Positions 1-7,381 of a DNA stretch of 44,400 nt are shown piece after piece. A program made the position numbers and the translations under genes. The notes under the pieces were generated by a model. It saw only the letters and a list, made by a program, of their open reading frames with translations. It was not told the DNA's origin and did no database searches. This DNA is from JACZUI01 sp041599115 (GTDB lineage Bacteria > Actinomycetota > Acidimicrobiia > Spongiisociales > ZC4RG35): the NCBI GenBank assembly GCA_041599115.1, contig JBFHXF010000007.1, forward strand, positions 1 to 44,400, read 5' to 3'. Every line of letters begins with the position of its first letter. Position 1 is the stretch's first letter.

Positions 1-18
1 GCGACGGATCGCGCTCAT
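1..18 (-). CDS. possible start of a gene running off the left edge
   Basis: On the minus strand an ATG at 18-16 opens a frame of six codons (M-S-A-I-R-R) that continues past the window edge. It lies 33 bases after the stop of the small membrane protein gene and could be the next gene of the nfuA operon. No clear ribosome binding site is visible and six residues allow no assignment, so this is a weak call based on position and an open frame only. Confidence 0.22.
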
Positions 19-51
19 ACGAGCCGTCGGCAGTTCGGACGGGCGTCCCCG

Positions 52-501
52 TCAGGAACCCAGGCGGAGGACCATTGCAGCCTCGGTGAGGATGAGGCCC
101 AACACCAGGATGCGACCCCATTTGGCTGCCTTCTGACCGCTTGCGGCAGCCCCGGGGAAGTCACCGGAAGCGGCCGCCTCGAGGGCCTTTTTGGCTGACG
201 GCCGGAGGATCATCAGTCCGATCAGAATCCCCGCCGTCGCAACCCCGATGCCGATTCCGACAAAAAGCGACGTCCAGCCGAACTGGTCGTCGACGATCAC
301 CAGAGCGATGCCCGACAGCGCCGTGAGAACGCCTGCCGGGACGAAGAACCTGGTCACCGATTCGCTGAGCACCCCAATCCACGCCATCGTCGCCGGCCCC
401 CCGGCCTTGGCCATCCGCGGCCCGGCAAAGACATTCAAAAGCCCTCCACCGATCCACGCCGCGGCGGACAGGATGTGGATTATCAGAAACAGTTCAAGCA
501 C
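52..501 (-). CDS. small four-helix membrane protein, CopD/DUF2269-like
   Basis: A 149-residue, very hydrophobic protein starting at GTG. Four hydrophobic segments can be seen at roughly residues 3-25, 45-68, 75-97 and 126-146, and the N-terminal HILSAAAWIGGG resembles the first helix of CopD/DUF2269-type integral membrane proteins, in which a histidine and a tryptophan-glycine turn lie near the membrane face. It follows nfuA by 21 bases on the same strand and is probably co-transcribed with it. The function is unknown; heme or copper handling is possible by family resemblance only, and the charged stretch at residues 100-125 gives no further clue. Confidence 0.6.
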   Translation of the reverse strand: MLELFLIIHILSAAAWIGGGLLNVFAGPRMAKAGGPATMAWIGVLSESVTRFFVPAGVLTALSGIALVIVDDQFGWTSLFVGIGIGVATAGILIGLMILRPSAKKALEAAASGDFPGAAASGQKAAKWGRILVLGLILTEAAMVLRLGS

Positions 502-522
502 CTGCGTTCGGCCCCCTGTTTC

Positions 523-1137
523 CTACTTCTTCTGACTCTCGTAGTAGGGGCTGTCCCCCGAACCGTGGTCCGTCACATCGACCACCGCAGTCAGCTCCGG
601 GATCGATTCGAGAAGAATCCGCTCGATCCCGGTTTTGAGAGTTACCTGGGCCAGCCCACAGCCCTGGCAACCGCCGAATAGCCGGAGATAGGCGATCGTT
701 CCATCGACCGAGACGAGCTCTGCACCGCCTCCGTGAGACGCGATCGCCGGATTGACCTGTTCGAGGATCACCTGCTGGACCCGATCCACCAGTGGTCCGG
801 TCAGGTCTCCTGCGGGTGCAGCCATCTGAGGCGTTGCCGGACGGTTGGGATTGTTCATCGCCAGACCATCCTCGTTCAGATCGAGCGATGAGCCATCGAG
901 CTTTTCCCTGTCGTGTTCGGGGAAGACCACGGCGAGATCGCCGTGTCTCTCCACGATCCAGCCATCGACTTTGTCCGCCAGGGCCAGGAAAGCGAGCTCA
1001 TAGGTGAACTGTGGGCCACGGAATCCGGTCACCTCGATGGAGAGGGCGAATTCGCCATCCCCGGGCTCCTGATCCCGCAGCTGGAGGATCATCTCCAGGG
1101 CAGCGGGGTCGATGGTCAAAACGGTGGAATCGGACAT
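523..1137 (-). CDS. nfuA: NfuA-type iron-sulfur cluster carrier protein
   Basis: A 204-residue protein with two parts. Residues 1-95 look like a degenerate A-type (HesB/IscA) scaffold lacking its cysteines. Residues 112-190 are a NifU C-terminal domain with the C-x-x-C motif GGCQGCG (Cys157 and Cys160) that binds a 4Fe-4S cluster at the dimer interface. This arrangement matches NfuA, which carries clusters to apo-proteins in the cytosol. I chose the ATG at 1137 over an in-frame TTG two codons upstream, because the ATG is the stronger start and a TACCAT box lies 8 bases before it. The gene is divergent from the ATP-grasp gene, and the small membrane protein gene follows it. The family assignment is firm; the client proteins are unknown. 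Confidence 0.85.
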   Translation of the reverse strand: MSDSTVLTIDPAALEMILQLRDQEPGDGEFALSIEVTGFRGPQFTYELAFLALADKVDGWIVERHGDLAVVFPEHDREKLDGSSLDLNEDGLAMNNPNRPATPQMAAPAGDLTGPLVDRVQQVILEQVNPAIASHGGGAELVSVDGTIAYLRLFGGCQGCGLAQVTLKTGIERILLESIPELTAVVDVTDHGSGDSPYYESQKK

Positions 1138-1145
1138 GTGCAAGG

Positions 1146-1151
1146 ATGGTA
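1146..1151 (-). promoter_or_regulatory. putative -10 box (TACCAT) for a near-leaderless nfuA mRNA
   Basis: Read on the minus strand, TACCAT lies 8 bases before the nfuA ATG. The same hexamer at the same distance precedes the cytochrome c gene at 20339. No good -35 hexamer is visible. Confidence 0.4.
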
Positions 1152-1172
1152 ACCGACCTCAACGAGAAGCCC

Positions 1173-2372
1173 ATGCCCACCGCCGTCGTAATCCTCGCCA
1201 GCACCACCTACCGCGCCACGGAATTCATCAAGGCGGCCGAAGGCCTTGGTATCGATCTCGTCGTCGCCTCCGACGTGCCCCCGCCATTCGACATGGGTGA
1301 CCGTTACCTGCAGATCGATTGCACCGACCCGAATGCCGCCGCCGAAGCAATTGTGGCCCTTGGAGACACCGTGCCCATCGATGGTGTCCTGGCGGCGGAT
1401 GACTCTGGTGTGGTGGTGGCGGCCATGGCCTCGAAGAAGCTCGGTCTGAGGGGCAATCTCCCTGAAGCGGCCGCGGCCACGCGAAACAAGGCCAGCCAAA
1501 GGCGGCTATTGACAGCTGCGGAGTTGTCGCAGCCCAAGTTTGCCCTCGTCCCGCCCCGGACAGAACCGAGAAACCTCGAAACCGAGCTCCGTTTTCCGAT
1601 AGTGCTGAAGCCTCTCGACCGGACAGCCGGACAGGGGGTGATTCGAGTCGATCAGCCTGACGAATTGAGCGGCCGATTGGCCGAAGTCAGACGTATCGTC
1701 GGCACCTCTGCCACCCTGCTGGCCGAGGAGTTCGTGGATGGCATCGAGGTCGCCCTGGAGGGCATCGTGGCCAACGGCAACCTGAGGACGTTGACCATCT
1801 TCGACAAGCCGGCAGCGAGCCGTGGGCCGGCGTTCCCCGAGACGATTCTGGTAAGCCCCACGACCATGTCTGCTGGTCAGCAGGAGGAGGTGACCAGGTC
1901 CGCCTCTGCAGCGTTGCGTGCGCTCGGGATCGAGCATGGTCCGGTCCATGTCGAGATGATCGTTCACGGCGAGCGCGTCACCGTGATCGAGGTTGCAGCG
2001 AGATCGATAGGGGGTCTGTGCTCTCATGCGCTCAGCTTCGGGCTCACCGGCACGACCCTGGAAGCCCTCATCCTCAGGAACGCCCTTGGACTCGACAAAC
2101 CAGAGCTTCGCCGCGAGAGGGCAGCGAGCGGCGTGTTGATGATCCCGATTCCGGGCTCGGGGGTATTCCAGGGTGTGGACAATCTCGATGACATTCGCGA
2201 GATCGATCGGGTCACGGGGATCGAGATCAGCATCAGGCCGGGCACGAAGGTCGAACCGCCGCCGATCGGAGATCGTTATCTCGGATTCGTGTTTGCCAAG
2301 GGTCCCTCGGTCGGCTCGGTTACCGCGGCTCTCGTCAAGGCCAGGGATCTAGTGAAAGTCACCATATCTTGA
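1173..2372 (+). CDS. ATP-grasp superfamily carboxylate-amine ligase
   Basis: A 399-residue ATP-grasp enzyme. It has an N-terminal Rossmann-like preATP-grasp part (residues 1-100), a nucleotide-binding loop with VLKPLDRTAGQGV near residue 145-157, and a C-terminal metal-binding region with H-V-E-M and I-E-V-A-A-R-S-I-G-G (around 255-285). The latter holds the acidic and Arg residues that position Mg-ATP and the acyl phosphate. A C-terminal domain like those of dipeptide/L-amino-acid ligases follows. Such enzymes join a carboxylate to an amine; the substrate cannot be read from the sequence. The start is uncertain: ATG 1146 would add nine residues. The gene stands alone, divergent from nfuA and 127 bases before the thiamine pyrophosphokinase gene, so the context gives no pathway. 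Peptide-type natural-product ligase or carnosine-synthase-like enzyme are both possible. Confidence 0.72.
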   Translation: MPTAVVILASTTYRATEFIKAAEGLGIDLVVASDVPPPFDMGDRYLQIDCTDPNAAAEAIVALGDTVPIDGVLAADDSGVVVAAMASKKLGLRGNLPEAAAATRNKASQRRLLTAAELSQPKFALVPPRTEPRNLETELRFPIVLKPLDRTAGQGVIRVDQPDELSGRLAEVRRIVGTSATLLAEEFVDGIEVALEGIVANGNLRTLTIFDKPAASRGPAFPETILVSPTTMSAGQQEEVTRSASAALRALGIEHGPVHVEMIVHGERVTVIEVAARSIGGLCSHALSFGLTGTTLEALILRNALGLDKPELRRERAASGVLMIPIPGSGVFQGVDNLDDIREIDRVTGIEISIRPGTKVEPPPIGDRYLGFVFAKGPSVGSVTAALVKARDLVKVTIS

Positions 2373-2426
2373 GACGAGCACAGCGAAACCCTCTGCAGCG
2401 AATGGGCCACGCCGCATCCGGCCTCC

Positions 2427-2456
2427 TGGACCTCAAGCTCAACTTGAGGGTTAAGT
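2427..2456 (+). promoter_or_regulatory. MerR/SoxR-type operator-promoter before thiN
   Basis: A perfect inverted repeat, CCTCAAG-CTCAA-CTTGAGG, occupies 2431-2449. It sits between a TGGACC element (2427-2432) and a TTAAGT element (2451-2456), giving an 18-base spacer that is filled by the dyad. MerR-family activators bind dyads inside over-long spacers, and the half-site CCTCAAG equals that of the E. coli SoxR box, which has a 4-base rather than 5-base centre. The likely start of transcription is about 36 bases before the thiN ATG. No MerR-family regulator gene lies in the window. Confidence 0.5.
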
Positions 2457-2499
2457 CTTACCCACGAGAACGCGCCTAAGACGATTTTGTCATTTAGCC

Positions 2500-3126
2500 A
2501 TGGACACCATCCTCATATTCACCGGAGGTGAGAGACCGGACAGAGATGTCATCGGGGACCTTCCGGCCGCCGATTTGATCGTCGCCGCCGACAGTGGATA
2601 CGACCTGGCCGTCAGTCTGGGGTTTGTCGTCGATGTTCTGGTTGGTGACCTCGACTCCGTATCGGACTCCCCCATCCCCGACCACGTGATAATCGAGCGG
2701 CATCCGATCGACAAGGAGCAGACGGATCTCGATCTGGCCATCGAACTGGCCCTGCGGGAGGAACCGGCGCGACTGGTGATCGTGGGTGGGGCGGGAGACC
2801 GGCACGACCATGAACTGGCGACGACCTTGCTGCTCTGCTCACAGCGCTGGTCGCGGATAGATGAGATCGACTGGTTCTCCAGTCGATCTCGCGTTCACCT
2901 GGTCCGTGACCGGCGAATCATTCACGGAGACATCGGGTCGATCGTAAGCCTCATCCCGACCGGTGGGGATGCGGTAGGTGTGACCACGAGAGGCCTGAAA
3001 TGGGAGTTATCGGGTGAGACCCTCTTCGCAGGCTCTACTCGAGGTGTGAGCAATGTGATGACCTCTCCGGTGGTCGACGTTCGAGTCGAACAGGGTTGCC
3101 TCCTCTTTGTCGTGCCCCACCAATAG
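2500..3126 (+). CDS. thiN: thiamine pyrophosphokinase
   Basis: A 208-residue cytosolic enzyme that transfers pyrophosphate from ATP to thiamine, giving thiamine diphosphate. Family motifs are all visible: the VGDLDS metal site (about residues 48-53), DKEQTDLDLA (71-80), the GGAGDRHDH substrate loop, and in the C-terminal thiamine-binding domain GVTTRGLKWEL and GSTRGVSN. The length is typical of the family. The gene stands alone behind the MerR-like operator and converges on the PEP carboxykinase gene with a one-base gap. The product supplies the cofactor that MenD (17390-19078) needs. Whether thiamine is imported or salvaged cannot be seen here. Confidence 0.9.
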   Translation: MDTILIFTGGERPDRDVIGDLPAADLIVAADSGYDLAVSLGFVVDVLVGDLDSVSDSPIPDHVIIERHPIDKEQTDLDLAIELALREEPARLVIVGGAGDRHDHELATTLLLCSQRWSRIDEIDWFSSRSRVHLVRDRRIIHGDIGSIVSLIPTGGDAVGVTTRGLKWELSGETLFAGSTRGVSNVMTSPVVDVRVEQGCLLFVVPHQ

Positions 3127-3127
3127 G

Positions 3128-4681
3128 TCAGCCATAGAGGCCTGCGAAGATCTCCGGGTTCATTGCGGGGTAGCCCGCGAGATGTTCCATCCGCTCCCGC
3201 TTGAGACGCTCAACAATCCCGGCGTAAACGTCCGACCTGTCCTGTGATTGATAGAGACGGATCGGTTGGAGCAATTCGATGTCGCCCACGCCGGGCACAG
3301 ATGTGGCTACCTCATATCCGAAATCCGGATCGGTAGCCCACTCGATCGTCCCCTCGACGATTCCGCTGACGATGGCTGAGGAGTCCACAATCCGGATCTT
3401 CTTGGAGCCCTCACCTTCCCCACCCACTCGCCCGGTGTTGAGGACAAAAGCCTCCAGATCCGGGGTCGTCTCGATGAGTTCGAGCAAACGATTTCCCTGC
3501 ATCGCGTCATCGTCGAAGAAGAAGGGGTTGGTCCCCGGAACCCGCAGACTCTTCCCGGCCTCTGCAACACCACCGGCAGAAGTCCCTTTCGTCTCGCCCA
3601 GCATGAAGTACGCCGGGATCTGCCGCGCCCGCAGGCGAGCGACCGCTGGGATGACATGGTCCGATCGGTTCAAGATGAGCAGATACCTGGCCGGAGGCAC
3701 ATCGGCTGGATCACGATGGCGGATATTGGCCAGAGGAAAAGTGGATCGGCCGTTGGCGGTGTAATCGGTATCGAAGAAATCCACCCGGCCCGCCCCGTCG
3801 ACGGAGACATTCTCCAGCCAGGCATCCGCTCTGGCTGTGCCGCCATAGATGGTCGGCTCGTCATCGGGATCGAGGCCAAAGGTCTTGGCAAAACAGCCCG
3901 CCTCGGTGGTCCGAACAAAGCCACCTGGCATCAGCGCCACAAAGTCGTCCTGGACCGGCATTGAACCGGCCTGCTGACGAAAAGTCGTCGTGGTCTTGCC
4001 GGTGCCAGACAGTCCGATGATCAGCATGGATTCCTCCAGGCGGGTCCGAGTCGACGCCGCGGGGTAAGTCTTCAGCCCGGCATGGAGGGCCAGGCCACCA
4101 CGGTCGTACACCAGTTTGTTCCACATCCGAAGCCCCCCCATTTTCGACTCGCCGAAATAGTCAGAGCCAATCACCCGCGTGATCCAACTGTCCAGGTCGA
4201 CGATTATGAGCCGGTCATCCGGTTTGCCGGGGGCCGACAACGTGGGGGTGTAGATGACGGTGAAGTCGGCGGACCAGGCCTCATCCGGAGGGAAGAACAA
4301 CTGCTGCTGCATGGCCGCGATGTTGGGCTGTGAGGCCTCGATGTAGAGTCGGCAACCGGTGCGAAACCCCGGGTCTGGTCCGATATAGCCTTCGACGAGG
4401 AGCATATCGCAGTCACCGATGTGCTCATCCTGGAGTCGCGACCACCGGTTGGCCTCCTCGCGGGAAATCCGGTTCTGGTGGATCTCGTGATCAGAGACGA
4501 AGAAAGTGGACTGTTTCAGACGCGCCGTCACCTCTGCCTGGTAGTTGAGGTTCCCGAACTGCGTTTCGGTGAGTCGGGGCATCACCCGAAGAGCCAGCTC
4601 TCGCAAACGGCTTTGGCTCGGGTTGCGCTCGACGCTGACCGCCACAGGCAGCTGATTCGCAGACGCTTCTTTTCCCGACAT
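3128..4681 (-). CDS. pckA: divergent ATP-type phosphoenolpyruvate carboxykinase
   Basis: A 517-residue protein aligned by eye along its whole length with ATP-dependent PEP carboxykinase, which interconverts oxaloacetate and PEP in gluconeogenesis. The P-loop GLSGTGKT is at residues 223-230. The metal ligands are present: Lys180 in GESKMG, His200 in ALHAG, and Asp in QDD (245-246). The guanidinium expected in NxR-x-x-x-P (NGRSTFP) and the AGCFAKT and LNTG blocks are also kept. The oxaloacetate/CO2-site motif TGRSPKD is replaced by TARLKQS, and the kinase-2 GDDEHGW by QDDFVAL. I chose ATG 4681 because family similarity begins there and a TACCCT box precedes it; starts at 4732 (ATG) or 4741 (TTG) would add a hydrophobic stretch unusual for this cytosolic enzyme. 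It is divergent from the L,D-transpeptidase gene. Confidence 0.75.
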   Translation of the reverse strand: MSGKEASANQLPVAVSVERNPSQSRLRELALRVMPRLTETQFGNLNYQAEVTARLKQSTFFVSDHEIHQNRISREEANRWSRLQDEHIGDCDMLLVEGYIGPDPGFRTGCRLYIEASQPNIAAMQQQLFFPPDEAWSADFTVIYTPTLSAPGKPDDRLIIVDLDSWITRVIGSDYFGESKMGGLRMWNKLVYDRGGLALHAGLKTYPAASTRTRLEESMLIIGLSGTGKTTTTFRQQAGSMPVQDDFVALMPGGFVRTTEAGCFAKTFGLDPDDEPTIYGGTARADAWLENVSVDGAGRVDFFDTDYTANGRSTFPLANIRHRDPADVPPARYLLILNRSDHVIPAVARLRARQIPAYFMLGETKGTSAGGVAEAGKSLRVPGTNPFFFDDDAMQGNRLLELIETTPDLEAFVLNTGRVGGEGEGSKKIRIVDSSAIVSGIVEGTIEWATDPDFGYEVATSVPGVGDIELLQPIRLYQSQDRSDVYAGIVERLKRERMEHLAGYPAMNPEIFAGLYG

Positions 4682-4762
4682 GAGGGCCAAAAGGGTAACC
4701 GCTGCCAAAGATGCCAAGATCGCCGCCGGCATAGGGCGCAAACCTGCAAAGGTTGGTATTCG

Positions 4763-5596
4763 ATGAACCGATATCTCGATTGGATGGGACGAATCCGACT
4801 TCCCTTTCTCGGCTTGCTGCTACTGGGCTTACTTCTACTGGCCGCCTGCGGCGGATCGACCGTGACGACCACCACGGCCCAAGCCGTCGAAACTGTCGAC
4901 TCCACGACGACCACGAATCCTTACCCGGCCAGAATCGAGCCAATCCCCGACGATCGACGTTTCTTCGCCGGGATGAGCGGGCAAATCATCCCCGACGGAA
5001 TGAGTCTGGCCGCGAAGGTCACAGGCGAAGTGGAGATCTATGACTCGCCGTCGGCCTCGGGACCGTCGACGACACTCCCCGCCGAGACCATCCTCGGAAC
5101 CGCCACCGTGCTCGGCGTCGCCGAGGGCCCAATTGATGGTTGGGTGAGGGTTCTCCTTCCGGTCCGCCCAAACAACTCGACGGCGTGGGTCAAAGCCTCC
5201 GATGTCACCCTGTTCGTAGTCGACGGTCGACTGGTGATCGACTTATCCGATCGCACCCTTGCCTATTACGAGAAAGGGGTGTTACTCCTGGAAAGCAAGG
5301 TCGCCATCGGTAGCGCCAGCAACCCCACTCCTGAAGGCCAATTCTTCGTCACCGACAACGTGACACTGGCTAATCCCAACAGCCCGTGGGGGCCCTACGC
5401 ACTGGGACTGTCCGCTCGATCCGAGACCATCACCGAATACAACGGTGGAGACGGAATCATCGGCATCCATGGGACCAACCGGCCGGGTTCCATCGGTAAG
5501 GCCACATCCCTGGGATGCGTTCGACTGCCCAACGATGTGATCACCTATCTTCACACGCTGATCGCCGTTGGCACCCCGGTCGATATCGTCGCATGA
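4763..5596 (+). CDS. lipoprotein L,D-transpeptidase (YkuD domain)
   Basis: A 277-residue exported lipoprotein. The N-terminus has a hydrophobic run and the lipobox LLAAC with Cys29 as the lipid anchor, followed by a Thr-rich linker (residues 32-52). Residues 75-150 look like an SH3-like module. Residues 152-277 are a YkuD catalytic domain with the IHGTN (His236) and SLGCVRL (Cys252) signature. YkuD enzymes make 3-3 peptidoglycan cross-links or attach proteins to the wall, acting outside the membrane. The start ATG has AAAGG ten bases upstream; ATG 4784 is an alternative. It is divergent from pckA and ends four bases before the MaoC gene on the other strand. The class is clear; the precise wall reaction is not. 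Confidence 0.88.
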   Translation: MNRYLDWMGRIRLPFLGLLLLGLLLLAACGGSTVTTTTAQAVETVDSTTTTNPYPARIEPIPDDRRFFAGMSGQIIPDGMSLAAKVTGEVEIYDSPSASGPSTTLPAETILGTATVLGVAEGPIDGWVRVLLPVRPNNSTAWVKASDVTLFVVDGRLVIDLSDRTLAYYEKGVLLLESKVAIGSASNPTPEGQFFVTDNVTLANPNSPWGPYALGLSARSETITEYNGGDGIIGIHGTNRPGSIGKATSLGCVRLPNDVITYLHTLIAVGTPVDIVA

Positions 5597-5600
5597 GGCC

Positions 5601-6449
5601 CTAGACGAGCGTCATCCGTGCGTTGGAGATGACGGGAAGCCCGCGCTCGCGGGTAGTGGCAGAGATCAACAAAACCCCCTCTTCATCCCAGACATTGGTG
5701 ATCACCGTTTCCCCGGGAAACATCACACCGGAAAACCGGCTGCTGAACGACGCCACCCGGGTCGGATCGCCGTCCAGGGCATGATCGACCGCGGCCTTGG
5801 CCACGATTCCGTAGGTGCACAACCCGTGGAGAATCGGCCTCTCATAACCGGCAAACGCGGCAAACCCGGGGTCGGCGTGAAGCGGGTTCCTGTCCCCGGA
5901 GGAGAGTCTGTAGAGGAGGGCCTGCTGGGGCATCGTGGGTGATTCGATCACCACGTCCGGTTGTCTCTCAGGCTTCACCGTCGAGGTCGAGGGGCCCGGA
6001 TCCCCGCCAAAGCCTCCTTCGCCGCGCACGTAGATGGACGAGCGATTGGTGAAAAGGGGCATCCCTTCGAGATAAGAGATGACCTCGATCACGACCAGGG
6101 CCCCTTTCCCCTTGTCGTAGACATGGGTAACGCTTCCCTGGTTGGTGACCATCCCCGATGTGGGGATGGGGCCATGGAGAATCGACTCCTGCTCACCGAG
6201 GAGAACCTGGGCGAGGTAGACTTCGAGACCGTCGAGTGTGAAGAAGCCCATCATCGTCGCGAACGGCGGGATCGAGGCGAATGTGGGCAGGACATGAAGG
6301 TCGCCTTCGTAGACATAGCGCAATTCGGCCGTATCCACCGGGTCGAAACCGGCCCCGACTCCGAGGTGATAGAGAATGACATCGTCATCGGTCCACGCAT
6401 ACGAAGGGCCCTCGAGTTTGGTCCCGACGATGTCTTCGGGGGTGATCAC
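5601..6449 (-). CDS. MaoC-like (R)-specific 2-enoyl-CoA hydratase
   Basis: A 282-residue double hot-dog protein. The C-terminal half carries the hydratase-2 motif YRLSSGDRNPLHADP, with Asp186 and His191 at the spacing of the catalytic Asp/His pair of the MFE-2 hydratase domain, and a following ERPILHGL segment. It would add water to trans-2-enoyl-CoA to give (3R)-hydroxyacyl-CoA. The start is GTG, only five bases after the SDR stop, so the two are translated from one mRNA. Together they correspond to the dehydrogenase and hydratase parts of eukaryotic MFE-2, encoded here as separate proteins. It is the last gene of the acyl-CoA operon and converges with the L,D-transpeptidase gene. Confidence 0.85.
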   Translation of the reverse strand: MITPEDIVGTKLEGPSYAWTDDDVILYHLGVGAGFDPVDTAELRYVYEGDLHVLPTFASIPPFATMMGFFTLDGLEVYLAQVLLGEQESILHGPIPTSGMVTNQGSVTHVYDKGKGALVVIEVISYLEGMPLFTNRSSIYVRGEGGFGGDPGPSTSTVKPERQPDVVIESPTMPQQALLYRLSSGDRNPLHADPGFAAFAGYERPILHGLCTYGIVAKAAVDHALDGDPTRVASFSSRFSGVMFPGETVITNVWDEEGVLLISATTRERGLPVISNARMTLV

Positions 6450-6454
6450 CTAGA

Positions 6455-7363
6455 TCAACCGGCCATCAGCTGACCGAGGATCATCGTCTCCTCGGTGAGG
6501 TTTTGCGGGATCACGTATTCGGTCACGTCACGGACCTCGTCGATGTGCTCGCTGACCTCCTCGGCGCTCGGGACCTGTCCCTGGCCGGCAAACCATCCTC
6601 GATTGGTCCCGATGAAGATGCGCCCGTAGCGCCCACCCCCGGCGCTGAAGATCTCATGGGTGAACTGGTTTGCCTCGGAGCACAGGTAGACGACCATGGG
6701 CATGACCTGCTTCGGGTCGACGAGGTCGGCAAGCGGTCCGAGAATGTCCTCGGTCATCCGGGTCCGGGCGAGCGGGGCAATCACGTTGGATTTGATGTTG
6801 TGCTTCATCCCTTCCAGAGCCAGGACGTTGGAGAGCCCCACCAGACCCGCCTTGGCCGCCGCGTAGTTGGCCTGCCCGAAGTTGCCGAAGATGCCGGAGG
6901 CCGAGGAAGTATGGACAAAGCGACCGTAACCCTTCTCCTTCATGACCTTGAAAGCGGGGTGCGATACGAAGAAGCCGCCCCGAAGATGGACGTCGAGAAC
7001 CGCGTCGACCTCATCCAAGGTCATGTTGGTGAACGACTTGTCCCTCAGGATCCCGGCATTGTTGATCACGACGTCGAGGGTCCCCCAGTTGTCCAGGGCA
7101 GCTTGGACAATCGCTTCGCCGCCCTCTCTGGTGGACACCGAGTCATAGTTGGCAACGGCCTCGCCACCCGACGAAGTGATCTCCGCAACCACGACGTCTG
7201 CAGCCGAACTAGACGCTCCGGTGCCGTCGACCGAGCCACCGAGATCATTGACTACCACCCGGGCGCCGCGACGCGCCAGTTCGATCGCATATTCACGTCC
7301 CAGACCTCCACCGGCACCGGTGATCACCGCCACCCGACCGTCGAATGTGATCTGCTCACCCAT
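6455..7363 (-). CDS. SDR (3R)-hydroxyacyl-CoA dehydrogenase, MFE-2 type
   Basis: A 302-residue short-chain dehydrogenase. It has the NAD-binding GAGGGLGREYA (16-26), VVVNDLGG after the second strand (an Asp that favours NAD), NNAG (101-104), and the catalytic Ser154, Tyr167 and Lys171 (NYAAAK). The D-L-G-G-S-V-D-G-T-G loop is characteristic of the dehydrogenase part of MFE-2/HSD17B4, so the likely step is oxidation of (3R)-hydroxyacyl-CoA to 3-ketoacyl-CoA. A strong purine-rich site (AGGAGGAG) lies just before the ATG. It sits between the acyl-CoA dehydrogenase gene and the MaoC hydratase gene and is presumably co-transcribed with both. No thiolase is encoded next to it. Confidence 0.85.
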   Translation of the reverse strand: MGEQITFDGRVAVITGAGGGLGREYAIELARRGARVVVNDLGGSVDGTGASSSAADVVVAEITSSGGEAVANYDSVSTREGGEAIVQAALDNWGTLDVVINNAGILRDKSFTNMTLDEVDAVLDVHLRGGFFVSHPAFKVMKEKGYGRFVHTSSASGIFGNFGQANYAAAKAGLVGLSNVLALEGMKHNIKSNVIAPLARTRMTEDILGPLADLVDPKQVMPMVVYLCSEANQFTHEIFSAGGGRYGRIFIGTNRGWFAGQGQVPSAEEVSEHIDEVRDVTEYVIPQNLTEETMILGQLMAG

Positions 7364-7381
7364 GTCTCCTCCTACCTTTCA

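Noticed and set aside
2455..2482. GTCTTA/TAAGAC inverted repeat as a terminator for the ATP-grasp gene
   Set aside because: Six A/T-rich pairs with a 16-base loop and no U-run; too weak, and it lies in the thiN leader.
4682..4741. Hydrophobic N-terminal extension of the PEP carboxykinase that looks like a signal peptide
   Set aside because: The enzyme family is cytosolic, similarity starts at ATG 4681, and a -10-like TACCCT falls inside the extension.
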